Below are positions 22,779-31,932 of a stretch of DNA of 64,000 nt, one piece after another. The stretch spans positions 992,001 through 1,056,000 of the forward strand of contig JAUZSN010000002.1 in assembly GCA_030949405.1 (NCBI GenBank), written 5' to 3'. How positions within the stretch are numbered: position 1 is the first letter of the stretch; the number at the start of each line of letters is the position of its first letter. The notes beneath the pieces are model-generated. The model was not told the DNA's origin and did not search any database. It saw only the letters and a list, made by a program, of their open reading frames with translations. The translations under genes and the position numbers were made by a program. The stretch is from Methylococcales bacterium. GTDB lineage: Bacteria > Pseudomonadota > Gammaproteobacteria > Methylococcales > Methylomonadaceae.

Positions 22779-23495
22779 ATGTTTACTCGTCGCCATTTTA
22801 TTCAAACATGTGCCTTGTTATTATCCCATCCTTTTTCAAAAAAAATTAATGCGGCAACCGTAACAAATAATTATCGCTGGTTTATGCCCGATGAGGCCGA
22901 AACACACAAACGAACTTGGATGGCGTTTGGGGCCAGTCAAAAAATATGGGGTAAAAAATTATTACCTGAAGTTCAGAAAAATTTAGCGACGATTGCGAAT
23001 GCCATCGCCTGAAACGGAATTAAATTATTTATTAGGATTGGAAAAAATTATTTGGTTGCCTGGAATAAAAGGTAAGGATATTACCGATGGGCATACCGAT
23101 TTTTATGCACGATTTTCACAACCAGGTCGTGTGGTCGTTAGTTTAGAAACCAATCCTAACTATTTTGATTATACCGTTACTCACGCGCATTTAGAGATTT
23201 TAAACACGGCAACAGATGCGCAAGGTCGTCAACTTGAGGTTGTCGTTATTCCCTTCTCCCACGGTTATCCGAAAAACAGAAAATAACGATGATTTTTCCG
23301 CAGGCTATATTAATTATTATCTATGTAATGGGGCGGTTATTCTACCTGAGTTTGGGGATAAAAAAGCCGATGCCGTGGCTAAAAAAACCTTACAAGCTTT
23401 ATTTCCACGCCGTGATATGGTGCAACTTAATATTGATGGCATTGGCAGCGGGCGGGGGGGGAATACATTGTACGACGCAACAAGAACCTATTTAA
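22779..23495 (+). pseudogene. Agmatine deiminase remnant (deletion plus frameshifts)
   Basis: Three frames together give pieces of an agmatine deiminase/peptidyl-arginine deiminase: an N-terminus with a Tat-like TRRHFIQTCALLL signal and RWFMPDEAETHKRTWMAF, then LEKIIWLPGIKGKDITDGHT, then YYLCNGAVILP and finally the catalytic-cysteine end GGGGIHCTTQQEP. The stretch expected between the first two blocks (well over 100 residues, with the first active-site aspartates) is missing at about 23005. Further 1-nt shifts lie near 23280 and 23455. The gene cannot make active enzyme. It converges with the membrane protein gene that follows. Confidence 0.85.
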
Positions 23496-24004
23496 AAACA
23501 CACCATATAATCTAATACGCGGTGCGAACAATCAAATAAAATTCGTGGATAATAAATACGCATAACAATTTTTACCCCAAATTCAAAAAATAAGGTCAAA
23601 GTCATTAATCGAGCGGAAGCCATCCAAATTTGTGATAAACAGTTAATTGAATTTCGCCATACGACGACCGTCCAAAAGCAACCAAATACAAAGAGCATGA
23701 AATGGACATCATCCCAGCTAGAAACCGTAAACTCGCCGATACTCATCGCATAATCTGCGGTATACAACCCTATATTTAACGCGATAAAAAAAGGCCAAAA
23801 TACACGCCATAGGGCAAGTTTTGCTGTCCACGCATATAAACAATAATAAAGCGGGGAGCTGAACGGTTTATCTTCAACCAAACCATTAACAAGGGGGGCG
23901 CTAATGTATAAAACACCCCCTAAAGTGGCAAAAATAATCGACAATTCTAAAAAACTGCCCATATTTAAGTGCATAAAAAAAAGAGGTAATGAATGAGCAA
24001 ACAT
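23492..24004 (-). CDS. Integral membrane protein, unknown
   Basis: 170 aa with about four hydrophobic segments (residues 15-40, 62-82, 100-118, 128-150). Tryptophan-rich turns such as AWTAKLALWRVFWPFF are visible, but I recognise no family. It overlaps the last bases of the agmatine deiminase remnant. An alternative start at Met12 or Met15 would shorten it slightly. Confidence 0.6.
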   Translation of the reverse strand: MFAHSLPLFFMHLNMGSFLELSIIFATLGGVLYISAPLVNGLVEDKPFSSPLYYCLYAWTAKLALWRVFWPFFIALNIGLYTADYAMSIGEFTVSSWDDVHFMLFVFGCFWTVVVWRNSINCLSQIWMASARLMTLTLFFEFGVKIVMRIYYPRILFDCSHRVLDYMVCF

Positions 24005-24297
24005 AAGTGAATTTTTTATAAATAAGTATTTTCTGACTATTATAGTAGGTAAATAGGGTTTAAGGGCGGGAAAACAGTTTTTTATAGGATAATTTATTTA
24101 AAAAATTACACTTTAATATCATTGTGTTATAAAAAATAAGACGCAACTAATCAGAATTAAATTTTATTTACACTCCCATAAATAAAATTGAAAGTTTTGG
24201 GTTTATTAGTCAGTTTCTTTTTAGCGGAATTTAGGCTGTTGAGTTAGATCGTAATAATGGGTGACTTTTAACCACTCATTTTGATACACGCCCTATC
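24005..24297. other. Intergenic region upstream of the secreted helical protein
   Basis: AT-rich DNA between two divergent genes. Apart from the promoter at 24298-24324 I see no frame, hairpin or repeat in it. Confidence 0.4.
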
Positions 24298-24324
24298 TTG
24301 AAAAAATATTTTTTGTGGTATGAT
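24298..24324 (+). promoter_or_regulatory. Extended -10 promoter of the secreted helical protein gene
   Basis: TTGAAA at 24298-24303 and TATGAT at 24319-24324 are 15 nt apart, a short spacer, but TG at 24316-24317 makes an extended -10 (TGGTATGAT) that compensates. The start codon lies 55 nt downstream. Confidence 0.5.
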
Positions 24325-24378
24325 GAAAGACGTAAGTAATATTGCTTACAGTCATATATACGAGGTTATAATCTTCAA

Positions 24379-24786
24379 ATGGGTTTATTTAAAAAATTAG
24401 TAATTGCTTTATCTCTTTGTACAGCAATGCTTGCTGTTGCCCCTTCTGTTATGGCAAAACCAGCGGGTAAAATTGAAAACCAAAAACCTGCTGCAACTAA
24501 AATAGCTATTGGTGCAGCTATTGAACAAGCAGAGATCACATTAGCAGCCGCTATAGCGGGTGGTGATGTTAAAGATGTTTTGGTTGAGTTTAAAAAAACT
24601 AAGCAAATTGCGAAAACAAATGAAAGCGCAACAACCTATCGTCTTCGTGAAAAAGCATTAGGTTATGTAAGTAAAGCACGTTCAGCTTATAAAAAAGGTA
24701 AGCAAGATGAAGCCGTTGCTAAAATGACGAAAGCTGTTGAAACTTTCAAAGAAATTGAAGGCGCTTATAAAGCATTTATGGAATAA
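24379..24786 (+). CDS. Small secreted alpha-helical protein, unknown
   Basis: 135 aa. A clear Sec signal peptide (FKKLVIALSLCTAMLAVAPS, cleavage likely after AMA near residue 27) is followed by a soluble, lysine- and alanine-rich helical domain without cysteines. Two similar helices (YRLREKALGYVSKARSAYKKG and the following EAVAKMTKAVETFKE) look like a small helical bundle. It has its own extended -10 promoter and a strong terminator, so it is a single-gene unit probably made in quantity. I do not recognise the family; periplasmic location is inferred from the signal. Confidence 0.78.
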   Translation: MGLFKKLVIALSLCTAMLAVAPSVMAKPAGKIENQKPAATKIAIGAAIEQAEITLAAAIAGGDVKDVLVEFKKTKQIAKTNESATTYRLREKALGYVSKARSAYKKGKQDEAVAKMTKAVETFKEIEGAYKAFME

Positions 24787-24835
24787 ATAATTTTTTAAAA
24801 GAGGTACGTTTTTGTACAGCTTTAAGGATTAAGAT

Positions 24836-24873
24836 ACGGGTTTATTATTTAATAATGAACCCGTTTTTTTATG
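24836..24873 (+). terminator. Terminator after the secreted helical protein gene
   Basis: A 14-bp stem (ACGGGTTTATTATT and AATAATGAACCCGT, one G-T pair) with a 2-nt loop and a following run of seven T. Confidence 0.85.
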
Positions 24874-24901
24874 AGCGTAACTAATGTGATTCAAAAATAA
24901 T

Positions 24902-25049
24902 GGCTACCAACTTAAGACAGGACACGTTGACGTTAAGCCGTTCGTACTGAGCTTGTCGAAGTATGAATGGCTTAATCGTCCGCCCTTCGACTAGGCTCAG
25001 GACGAACGGTTAAGCCTCGCTCCATAATGTTCCATTATGGTTGGTAGCC
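24902..25049. mobile_element. MITE of the GGCTACCAAC family with repeat core
   Basis: 148 bp, bounded by GGCTACCAACTTAAGACAGG and by ...TATGGTTGGTAGCC. The flanks are perfect 8-bp direct repeats, AAAATAAT (24894-24901 and 25050-25057). Inside are two arms of a common bacterial palindrome (TACTGAGCTTGTCGAAG and CTTCGACTAGGCTCAGGACG). It has no coding capacity and would need the transposase of the 1.7-kb relative. It lies just past the 3' end of the SulP gene. Confidence 0.85.
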
Positions 25050-25070
25050 AAAATAATCAAGGTTATGGAA

Positions 25071-26711
25071 TTATATTTTCGCCATTAATCGCGCTGCTAA
25101 TGGATGATCTGAAAACGTGTTTAATGCCGTCCCCACTTGATAGCATTGCCCGCCTTCTGCACGATACTGGCGACTAAAATCGCTAATATATTCTGTCACG
25201 GTATAATCAATTAAATAGCTGTCTGTAAAATTAAAAATCAAATTTTTACCCGTATCTAATTCGGATAATGCCTTTCTTAAGGGTAAAAAATTTGAAAATA
25301 AAGCAGACCCCGTCAACTTAATTACAATCGTGTGTTGATTTGGCGACTGAATGCTAAACTTAATTTTAAAGAGATTATCAAGCCAAACCCCCCGCACAAT
25401 ATGGATGAGTAATTTACTTACAATTCCAAGCATAACCCCTAAGAGTAAATCCGTTGCGAGTACACTGATAATCGTAATAATAAAAACTAAGAATTGCTCT
25501 TTACCTATTTCAAATATTTTTTTAAATGAAGCGGGCGAGGCTAAGCTATACCCCGTATAAATGAGTAAGACCGCCAATGAGGCTAAGGGGATGTTATGAA
25601 TAAAATGAGGAAATAAAACCACAAACATTAATAAGATTAAGGCATGGAAAAAGTTTGACCAGCCCGTTTTCGCCCCATTATTAACATTAGTGGTACTGCG
25701 TATAATTTCAGCAATCATCGGTAAGCCGCCGATAAAGCCTGAAATCATATTTCCCAAGCCGATGGCGGTTAAATCACGATTTAAATCAGATTTACGCTGA
25801 TAGGGATCCAGCTTATCGATGGCTGCGGCACTTAATAGAGACTCAAGGCTACCGACTAAACAAATGCTAATGACCGCCCCTAAAAACTCGCTGGTAAAAA
25901 CTTTAGAAAAATCGGGGTAATAAAAACTTGCTAAAAAATAATCAGGGAGCTTAACTAAAAATTGCGGTTCAACTAAATGCTGATGTTCTTCAATCGCTGA
26001 TAAATTAAGATGTAAATGTTCATGTTGTAACCCAAAAATTTGGGCCAACAGCATTCCTGTAAATAAGACAACAATAGGAACCGGTATACGTTTGAGTTTT
26101 GATGGTTTCAATAAGGACCAGACCGAAATAATAATCAAACCACTTAAGCCGATAATCGCTATTTTAGGGGTTGGGTTAAGTAAACTTTCAGGAATTTGTG
26201 CGATAATAAAAAATATATTACCCACATCGGGGGTGATACCTAACATCACATGCGTTTGTTGAGCCATGATAATAATCCCAATAGCCGCTAACATCCCATG
26301 TACGACTGAGGTCGGGAAAAAAGCACTTAAACGTCCAACTTTCGACCAACCCATTAAAACTTGTAACGCACTTGCAAAAACAATGGCCGCTAAGGTATAG
26401 CGATAACCTGCAATAACATCACCGTCCCCTAAGCTCTGAACAGCGGAAAATATAACGACAATTAAACCCGCAGCCGGGCCATTAATGGTCACAAAAGATC
26501 CATTAATTCGGGAGACCATTAACCCACCAATAATCGCGGTAATAATACCTGAGGCGGGTGGAAATCCTGACGCTAAGGCAATGGCTAGGCATAAGGGTAA
26601 TGCCGTTAAAAAAACAGCGAAACCTGCGATTAAATCACTTTGCCAATTTTCTTTTAACCCCTCTAATCCTTGTTTTGGTAAAAGGGGGGGCGATAATAAT
26701 TTCTTCTTCAT
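25071..26711 (-). CDS. SulP-family inorganic anion transporter with STAS domain
   Basis: 546 aa SLC26/SulP protein. The N-terminal membrane domain (to about residue 420, some 12-14 segments) starts with the family signature ITAIIGGLMVSRINGSFVTINGPAAGL, given here only by its key GPAAGL. A C-terminal STAS domain follows, with the SALFSNFLPLRKAL block. Such proteins carry sulfate, bicarbonate or other anions, often with sodium; the substrate is not readable here. No carbonic anhydrase gene is adjacent. Confidence 0.9.
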   Translation of the reverse strand: MKKKLLSPPLLPKQGLEGLKENWQSDLIAGFAVFLTALPLCLAIALASGFPPASGIITAIIGGLMVSRINGSFVTINGPAAGLIVVIFSAVQSLGDGDVIAGYRYTLAAIVFASALQVLMGWSKVGRLSAFFPTSVVHGMLAAIGIIIMAQQTHVMLGITPDVGNIFFIIAQIPESLLNPTPKIAIIGLSGLIIISVWSLLKPSKLKRIPVPIVVLFTGMLLAQIFGLQHEHLHLNLSAIEEHQHLVEPQFLVKLPDYFLASFYYPDFSKVFTSEFLGAVISICLVGSLESLLSAAAIDKLDPYQRKSDLNRDLTAIGLGNMISGFIGGLPMIAEIIRSTTNVNNGAKTGWSNFFHALILLMFVVLFPHFIHNIPLASLAVLLIYTGYSLASPASFKKIFEIGKEQFLVFIITIISVLATDLLLGVMLGIVSKLLIHIVRGVWLDNLFKIKFSIQSPNQHTIVIKLTGSALFSNFLPLRKALSELDTGKNLIFNFTDSYLIDYTVTEYISDFSRQYRAEGGQCYQVGTALNTFSDHPLAARLMAKI

Positions 26712-26853
26712 AAGACAGTTAAATAAACGGTAAAAAATAATATATTGAGTTGATTTTTGTTTTAATTTTTAGGCAATAATCATTCCAGATAAGTAATAGA
26801 CAATAAGTTTAAAAAAGGAAAAATACAGTTGGCTGACTAGCTAAGATTCGGCT

Positions 26854-29010
26854 TTAGACTTGTTTCATCGACAAGGTAATTCGTTGACGTGCAATATCAA
26901 TCGCCATGACTTTAACCTTAACCATTTCACCTGTTTTGACAATTTCACGCGGATCTTTAACAAATTTATTCGCTAAGTGTGAGATATGAACCAAGCCATC
27001 TTGATGCACTCCAATATCAATAAAGGCACCAAAGTTAGCGACATTGGTTACCACGCCTTCTAAAAGCATCCCTTCGGTTAAATCCGTTATTTTTTCAACG
27101 CCTTCTTTAAATTTAACACGTTTAAATTCAGGTCGAGGGTCTCGGCCTGGTTTTTCAAGTTCAGAAAAAATATCATTAATCGTTGGTAAGCCAAATTTTT
27201 CAGTGACATAATCACGTGGGTTAAGCGATTGAAGCGACTGTTTCTGACCGATAATAGCACGGATAGTCGTTGTATTTTTTTCTAAAATAGTCTTGACGAT
27301 AGGATACGCTTCGGGATGCACAGCCGAGGCATCAAGGGGATTATCGCCATTAATAATTCTTAAAAAACCTGCAGATTGTTGATACGCTTTTTCACCTAAA
27401 CGAGCCACTTTTTTAAGTTGTTTTCTATTTTTAAAAGCCCCGTTTTCATTCCGATAATCAACGATATTTTGACTAATACTCATCGACACGCCAGAGACTT
27501 GTTTTAATAAAGGAGCGGAGGCCGTATTCACATTAACGCCTACCGCATTAACACAATCTTCAACCACGGTATCTAACATTCTAGCGAGTTGCGTTTGATT
27601 AACATCATGTTGATATTGCCCAACGCCGATGGCTTTGGCTTCAATTTTAACTAATTCCGCTAAAGGATCTTGTAAGCGTCGAGCAATAGAGACGGCCCCT
27701 CGTATTGAAACATCCAAATCAGGAAATTCCTTTGCCGCTAATTCAGAGGCCGAATAAACAGAGGCCCCTGCTTCTGAAACCATCACGTTATTAAATCGAA
27801 GCTTAGGATAACGTTTTCCTAAATCACTCACTAACTGATCGGTTTCACGCGAGCCTGTGCCATTACCGATACTAATTAATTCAATTGAATGTTGGTTTAT
27901 CAATTTAGCCAAGTGTTCAATGGATTCATCCCATTGTTTTTTCGGGGGATGAGGATAAATAGTTGTGAAATCAATCACTTTTCCCGTAGTGTCAACAATG
28001 GCGACTTTAACCCCTGTCCGAATACCAGGATCTAAGCCCATCGTCACTTTAGCCCCTGCGGGAGAGGCGAGTAATAAGTCTCTAAGATTATCGGCAAAAA
28101 CTCGAATGGCTTCGGTTTCGGCTAATTCTAATAACCGTGATTTTAAATCTAAATCAATACGAGTCAATAATTTTACTTTCCATGCAAAACGGGCAACAAG
28201 TTGTAACCATTGGTTTACAGGGCTATTTTTATCGGCATTAAGATTTAAAATAATCCGTTGAATATAATAATCATCAGGTGCCGTTGCCGCCTTTGCAGGG
28301 TTTAATGTGAGGGTTAATAATTTTTCATTACGGCCTCTAAATAAAGCTAAAGCTCGGTGTGAGGGAATTTTATGAATGGCTTCATGATAGTCAAAATAAT
28401 CTTTAAATTTGACCGCCTCGGTTTCTTTACCGCTTACGACTTTAGCATGAAGGTTTCCTTGTTCCCAAACCCGTTCTCGTAATTGATTTAAAAGCGGCGC
28501 ATCTTCACTAATGCGTTCCATTAAAATTTGTTTTGCCCCCTCTAAGGCATCTGTCGCTTGATTAATGTTATGCGTCGAATCAAGATACGTTGCTGCAAGT
28601 GTTTCAGGGGATAGGGTTCTGTTTGCGAGCAGGGTCTCTAATAGAGGTTCAAGCCCCGCTTCTCGCGCTATTTGGGCTTTTGTACGACGTTTAGGTTTAT
28701 AGGGTAAATATAAATCTTCTAGTTGTGTTTTAGTTTCAACTTGGTTAATGGTTTGTTTTAATTCAGGCGTGAGTTTGTTTTGGTTGTGAATGCTGTCGAG
28801 AATGGTTTGGCGACGCGATTCTAATTCACGCAAATAATTTAAACGTTCTTCGAGGGTTCTTAATTGACTATCATCCAGCCCTTGGGTGATTTCTTTTCGA
28901 TAACGTGCAATAAAAGGGACGGTTGACCCTTCATCGAGTAATTTGATGGTGGCATCAATTTGCGAATGAGTAACGCTGAGTTCTTGTGATAAGAGTGAGG
29001 TAATATCCAT
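26854..29010 (-). CDS. tex: Tex, S1 RNA-binding transcription accessory protein
   Basis: 718 aa from the ATG at 29008-29010, which gives the family start MDITSLLSQELSVT; an upstream extension to 29058 is unlikely. Order: N-terminal helical domain, YqgF-like RNase H fold (GLDPGIRTGVKVAI near residue 330), helix-hairpin-helix (SVNTASAPLL-type block near 500), and a C-terminal S1 domain (VTNVANFGAFIDIGVHQDGLVH). Tex is linked to transcription elongation and RNA handling. It is encoded alone. Confidence 0.95.
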   Translation of the reverse strand: MDITSLLSQELSVTHSQIDATIKLLDEGSTVPFIARYRKEITQGLDDSQLRTLEERLNYLRELESRRQTILDSIHNQNKLTPELKQTINQVETKTQLEDLYLPYKPKRRTKAQIAREAGLEPLLETLLANRTLSPETLAATYLDSTHNINQATDALEGAKQILMERISEDAPLLNQLRERVWEQGNLHAKVVSGKETEAVKFKDYFDYHEAIHKIPSHRALALFRGRNEKLLTLTLNPAKAATAPDDYYIQRIILNLNADKNSPVNQWLQLVARFAWKVKLLTRIDLDLKSRLLELAETEAIRVFADNLRDLLLASPAGAKVTMGLDPGIRTGVKVAIVDTTGKVIDFTTIYPHPPKKQWDESIEHLAKLINQHSIELISIGNGTGSRETDQLVSDLGKRYPKLRFNNVMVSEAGASVYSASELAAKEFPDLDVSIRGAVSIARRLQDPLAELVKIEAKAIGVGQYQHDVNQTQLARMLDTVVEDCVNAVGVNVNTASAPLLKQVSGVSMSISQNIVDYRNENGAFKNRKQLKKVARLGEKAYQQSAGFLRIINGDNPLDASAVHPEAYPIVKTILEKNTTTIRAIIGQKQSLQSLNPRDYVTEKFGLPTINDIFSELEKPGRDPRPEFKRVKFKEGVEKITDLTEGMLLEGVVTNVANFGAFIDIGVHQDGLVHISHLANKFVKDPREIVKTGEMVKVKVMAIDIARQRITLSMKQV

Positions 29011-29058
29011 GTCATTGATAAGTGAGCTGATGAAATTGTCATTGTAGCAGTTTGTCAA

Positions 29059-29800
29059 TAATCACGATTATAAATACTTATTTTTTTTGCGGGTACCATA
29101 TAAAGCCAAGCGTTGTGACGTGAATGGGAGAATTTGAGGTGAAAAAATTAAGAAATGATACTGTTTAGTTTTTATAAGCTTTCAAGTGTTAGTGGGATGC
29201 TTAAATTATCTTGGCTACCAACTTAAGGCGGGACAGCAGTAAATTCAACTACTGCATGGTTATTAACTTTCATTCAACCTTGAAGTTAAAAGTGTCCCGC
29301 TTTAAGTTGGTAGCCGTTATTTACAGGCTATTTATTGCTAGAATAATTATATTTAGTTGCTGATTTTTTTTCATTAAATTAGGATAATATATTATAAAAA
29401 TTATCATAAGTTGATAAGTTGTTTATCCATCTTAAAATGTAGGGTTAAATCATAAGGGTATGAGGCACTTAAATGATATAAATTGACAATTTTTGTCAAA
29501 AAATGAATTATTAAAATGTTACAATGTTAAAATATTATAACCTAATAAAACAAAGGGTAAGCTATTTGGTATAAAAAATTCTTCTTATTAACTATATTGC
29601 GAAGATGCATAGGAATGCTAATTATTCTAGTGATTACCCTTCTAGTTAAATGGTTTAATGTTTTTTAACCTTTATTTTCGCTGTAGATGGAAAAATTTAT
29701 TTATTCAATAGAGCTGTTAATAAAAGTAAAGGTGTGGTGTATTACATCTTTATTAAAGGTTTACATCGCGTAAATTAAATTATATAACACAGGTGAAATC
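29059..29800. other. 742-bp AT-rich intergenic region with one MITE
   Basis: Apart from the MITE at 29213-29315 this region is AT-rich and holds no frame with a credible start and ribosome site. A hydrophobic frame at about 29575-29668 was considered and not accepted. The right part must contain the promoter of the gene at 29801. Confidence 0.4.
29213..29315. mobile_element. MITE of the GGCTACCAAC family (103 bp)
   Basis: Ends GGCTACCAACTTAAGGCGGG and CCCGCTTTAAGTTGGTAGCC are near-perfect inverted repeats of about 23 bp. Internal AGTAAATTCAACTACTGCA relates it to the two identical MITEs at 34702 and 34969. The flanking octamers (ATTATCTT, GTTATTTA) agree at only 5 of 8, so it is an older insertion. 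Confidence 0.8.
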
Positions 29801-30157
29801 ATGTTAAAAAAAACAACGTTAGCATTTTTAAATTTTAATGAAAGCCAGCAAAAAATTTTTACATCTTTATTGGTTTTATCAGTACGGGAACTTAATCAAG
29901 AGTGGGATATTGTCGATAAAGATACTGCTCAGGTTATTTTTATTCCCTATGAAACGATAATTACAGTAAAACGCTGGAATGAAATTCAGAAGACTTATGC
30001 TAAAGCAATACTGGTCGCTTATAGTGTGGATTTAAACGATTTAAATGTTCGCTGGAAATTATTAAAAAAAGAAACTCATCTTCCTAACCGAGCCGCATTA
30101 ATTAAATTATTGAATGACATTGCAAAAGAAGAAAGTAATAATAGACTTGTTCTTTAA
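29801..30157 (+). pseudogene. 5' part of an unknown gene split by an IS5-like element
   Basis: The first 114 codons (to 30143) are native; the last codons to TAA 30157 come from the IS end. Removing the IS with one TA target copy joins this part in frame to 31261-31910, giving a protein of about 330 aa. The N-terminal region (LAFLNFNESQQKIFTSLLVLS, then a beta strand IDVDKDTAQVIFIPY-like stretch) looks like a receiver-type fold, without the phospho-acceptor aspartate I would expect. No family name can be given with confidence. Confidence 0.7.
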
Positions 30158-31258
30158 GAAGAAGTTAATATATCATGTTAAAATTCCATAGGATAGCCGC
30201 TAAAAAAGAAAATAAATCTTTTACACCTTCTTTTTTATTTCTAAACTTGTCAACTAGGCATCTATATCTTTTCATTCCACCGATTACATGCTCAACAATG
30301 ACTCTTTCACGACTCATCTCTTTGTTTTCTTTTTTTTGATTTTCTGTTAATGTTGGGTTTGGATTATGCTTAGATTTATTTGGTTTTTTATGAGGAATAT
30401 TTACCGAATTAGTTTTATATTCATTATTAAACCCCAAATAACCTAAATCAATAAATATATTAAAATTACTAAACCAATTTAATTCTGGATTAAATTCTTT
30501 TTTAAACATTCCATAATCATGATTTTTACCGGAAAACTAACCCCAATATATAAAATTAAATGACCTAAAGAAGCTATAGTGGTATTTTTAATTGTATGCT
30601 GTTTTTTTACCACTGTAAAATTCATTTTGTTCTTCATAGTCACTAGGGCGTTGTACAGCACGCTCTGTAGCATCTATTATCAATGTTTGAACTCCGCCAA
30701 AAGCCTGCTGCATTTCTTCAGGGGTTGAAAAACTTGTTGCAGGTAAAACATTAAATATATCTAACGTCTTTATTAAAATTGGAAATAATTTGTATACATG
30801 AGTATGGGCGCATGATTTATTCATATTAAAAGAAAACCCTAAGTGATCGAAAGTAGAATAGCACTTCATATAATTTAATATAAATAATAATTTGTCTGCG
30901 GGTTTTTTTAATGTGCTATCTAAACCACTACCGTATTTTCTTTCTTTATTTTCATGTTTTTCTTTTTGATCTTCAATAAGGGTCTTTTCAAATAGAGATA
31001 ATAGTAAAATAAAATGTTCTGTTTTTAATCCTGTTAAAGCTCTTAACTGTCTATCATCATAAATTCTTGGTAAAATTTCTTTTATTTTCATGTTATACTT
31101 TGATTTTTATTTTTTATAGAAATTTATTATAAAGCTTATTTATTATTTTTAATAATTTAATTTAAAGTTTATTTATTAGGCTGTATCAACTGATTGTGAA
31201 TGTTATCAAGTATATATAAGCAATTGATTTTAATATATTTTATTTAGAAGAACAAGTC
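30144..31258 (-). mobile_element. IS5-like insertion sequence (1115 bp)
   Basis: Terminal inverted repeats start GACTTGTTCTT at both ends, and TA flanks both sides (30142-30143, 31259-31260). Inside is a leftward transposase of the DDE_Tnp_4 type. Removal leaving one TA restores an open frame across the join, which fixes the boundaries well. TA duplication fits part of the IS5 family, but the subgroup is not certain. Confidence 0.8.
30165..31091 (-). pseudogene. IS5-family DDE transposase, two frameshifts
   Basis: Three frames give an IS5-like transposase: an N-terminal helical region (ILPRIYDDRQLRALTGL), the first catalytic Asp in TLIIDATERAVQRP, the second in NIFIDLGYLGF and the Glu in RVIVEHVIGGMKRYR. 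The frame changes within a 7-A run after SGKK (about 30610) and again near 30530, where PGKNHDYGMF is out of register by one base. The first shift is a homopolymer, so sequencing error is possible; the second is not in a long run. As read, no full transposase is made. Confidence 0.8.
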
Positions 31259-31289
31259 TATTGTAGAAAAGATCCTTGAGCCTGAAAAA

Positions 31290-31910
31290 GTGAGTACTTT
31301 AGATAAGAATATTATAGTCGGCCCTCCTTTACCTAAAAAAGAGGGAGGGTTAAATAAGAGTCCTATAACTTCGCCGCCTTTATTTATACCCGGTCGTTAT
31401 TTTTTAGGTATTCTTCAAAAAAGTATTAAAATGGGTAATATTTATCGTTGCAGTATAAAAGGGAAGCCCGCACTTTATTTACTGCCAGAGCAAGATTGTT
31501 ATTTTTGTTCAGCAGGGATTGAGGGCCTCACGTCTTTATTTTTAACGCCGCCTAAGGATATTGAGATTAAGCTATTATCGGGTGAGGCGTTAAAAAAACA
31601 AATTGGGGGATTGAAAACTAAAGACTTAAATGATTTATTATGGTACGCAACGATTACCGCTTCGCAAGGTCGTCTTATGGCGCATTATTATCTTGAAGAT
31701 AATGTATATCTACACTCATGGCCTGATATTTCAATGGTGAGTGCCAATAGAAGTTATTTAATTATTGCTTCTTTTATGAATAAGCATACGGTAAGTTTAG
31801 TGAGAATTGCAGAGGAAACTCAACAAAAATTAAGTGATGTGATTGATTTTCATAATGGGTGTTATAGCTTAGGCTTAATGGCTGAACCTTTACATTTAAA
31901 TAAATGGTAG
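31290..31910 (+). pseudogene. 3' part of the IS-split unknown gene
   Basis: 206 aa from a GTG at 31290, but the open frame goes back to 31261, the exact right edge of the IS5-like element, so this is the C-terminal portion of the gene starting at 29801. It begins with a proline-rich linker (GPPLPKKEGG) and then a mixed alpha/beta domain with PALYLLPEQDCYFC and two cysteines three residues apart. It could still be translated from the GTG as a stand-alone piece. Family not recognised. Confidence 0.65.
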
Positions 31911-31932
31911 CTTATGGATACGGGTGTTTAAA

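Noticed and set aside
29575-29668. Hydrophobic frame (WYKKFFLLTIL...) upstream of the unknown split gene
   Set aside because: No start codon with ribosome site; AT-rich DNA gives such hydrophobic frames by chance.
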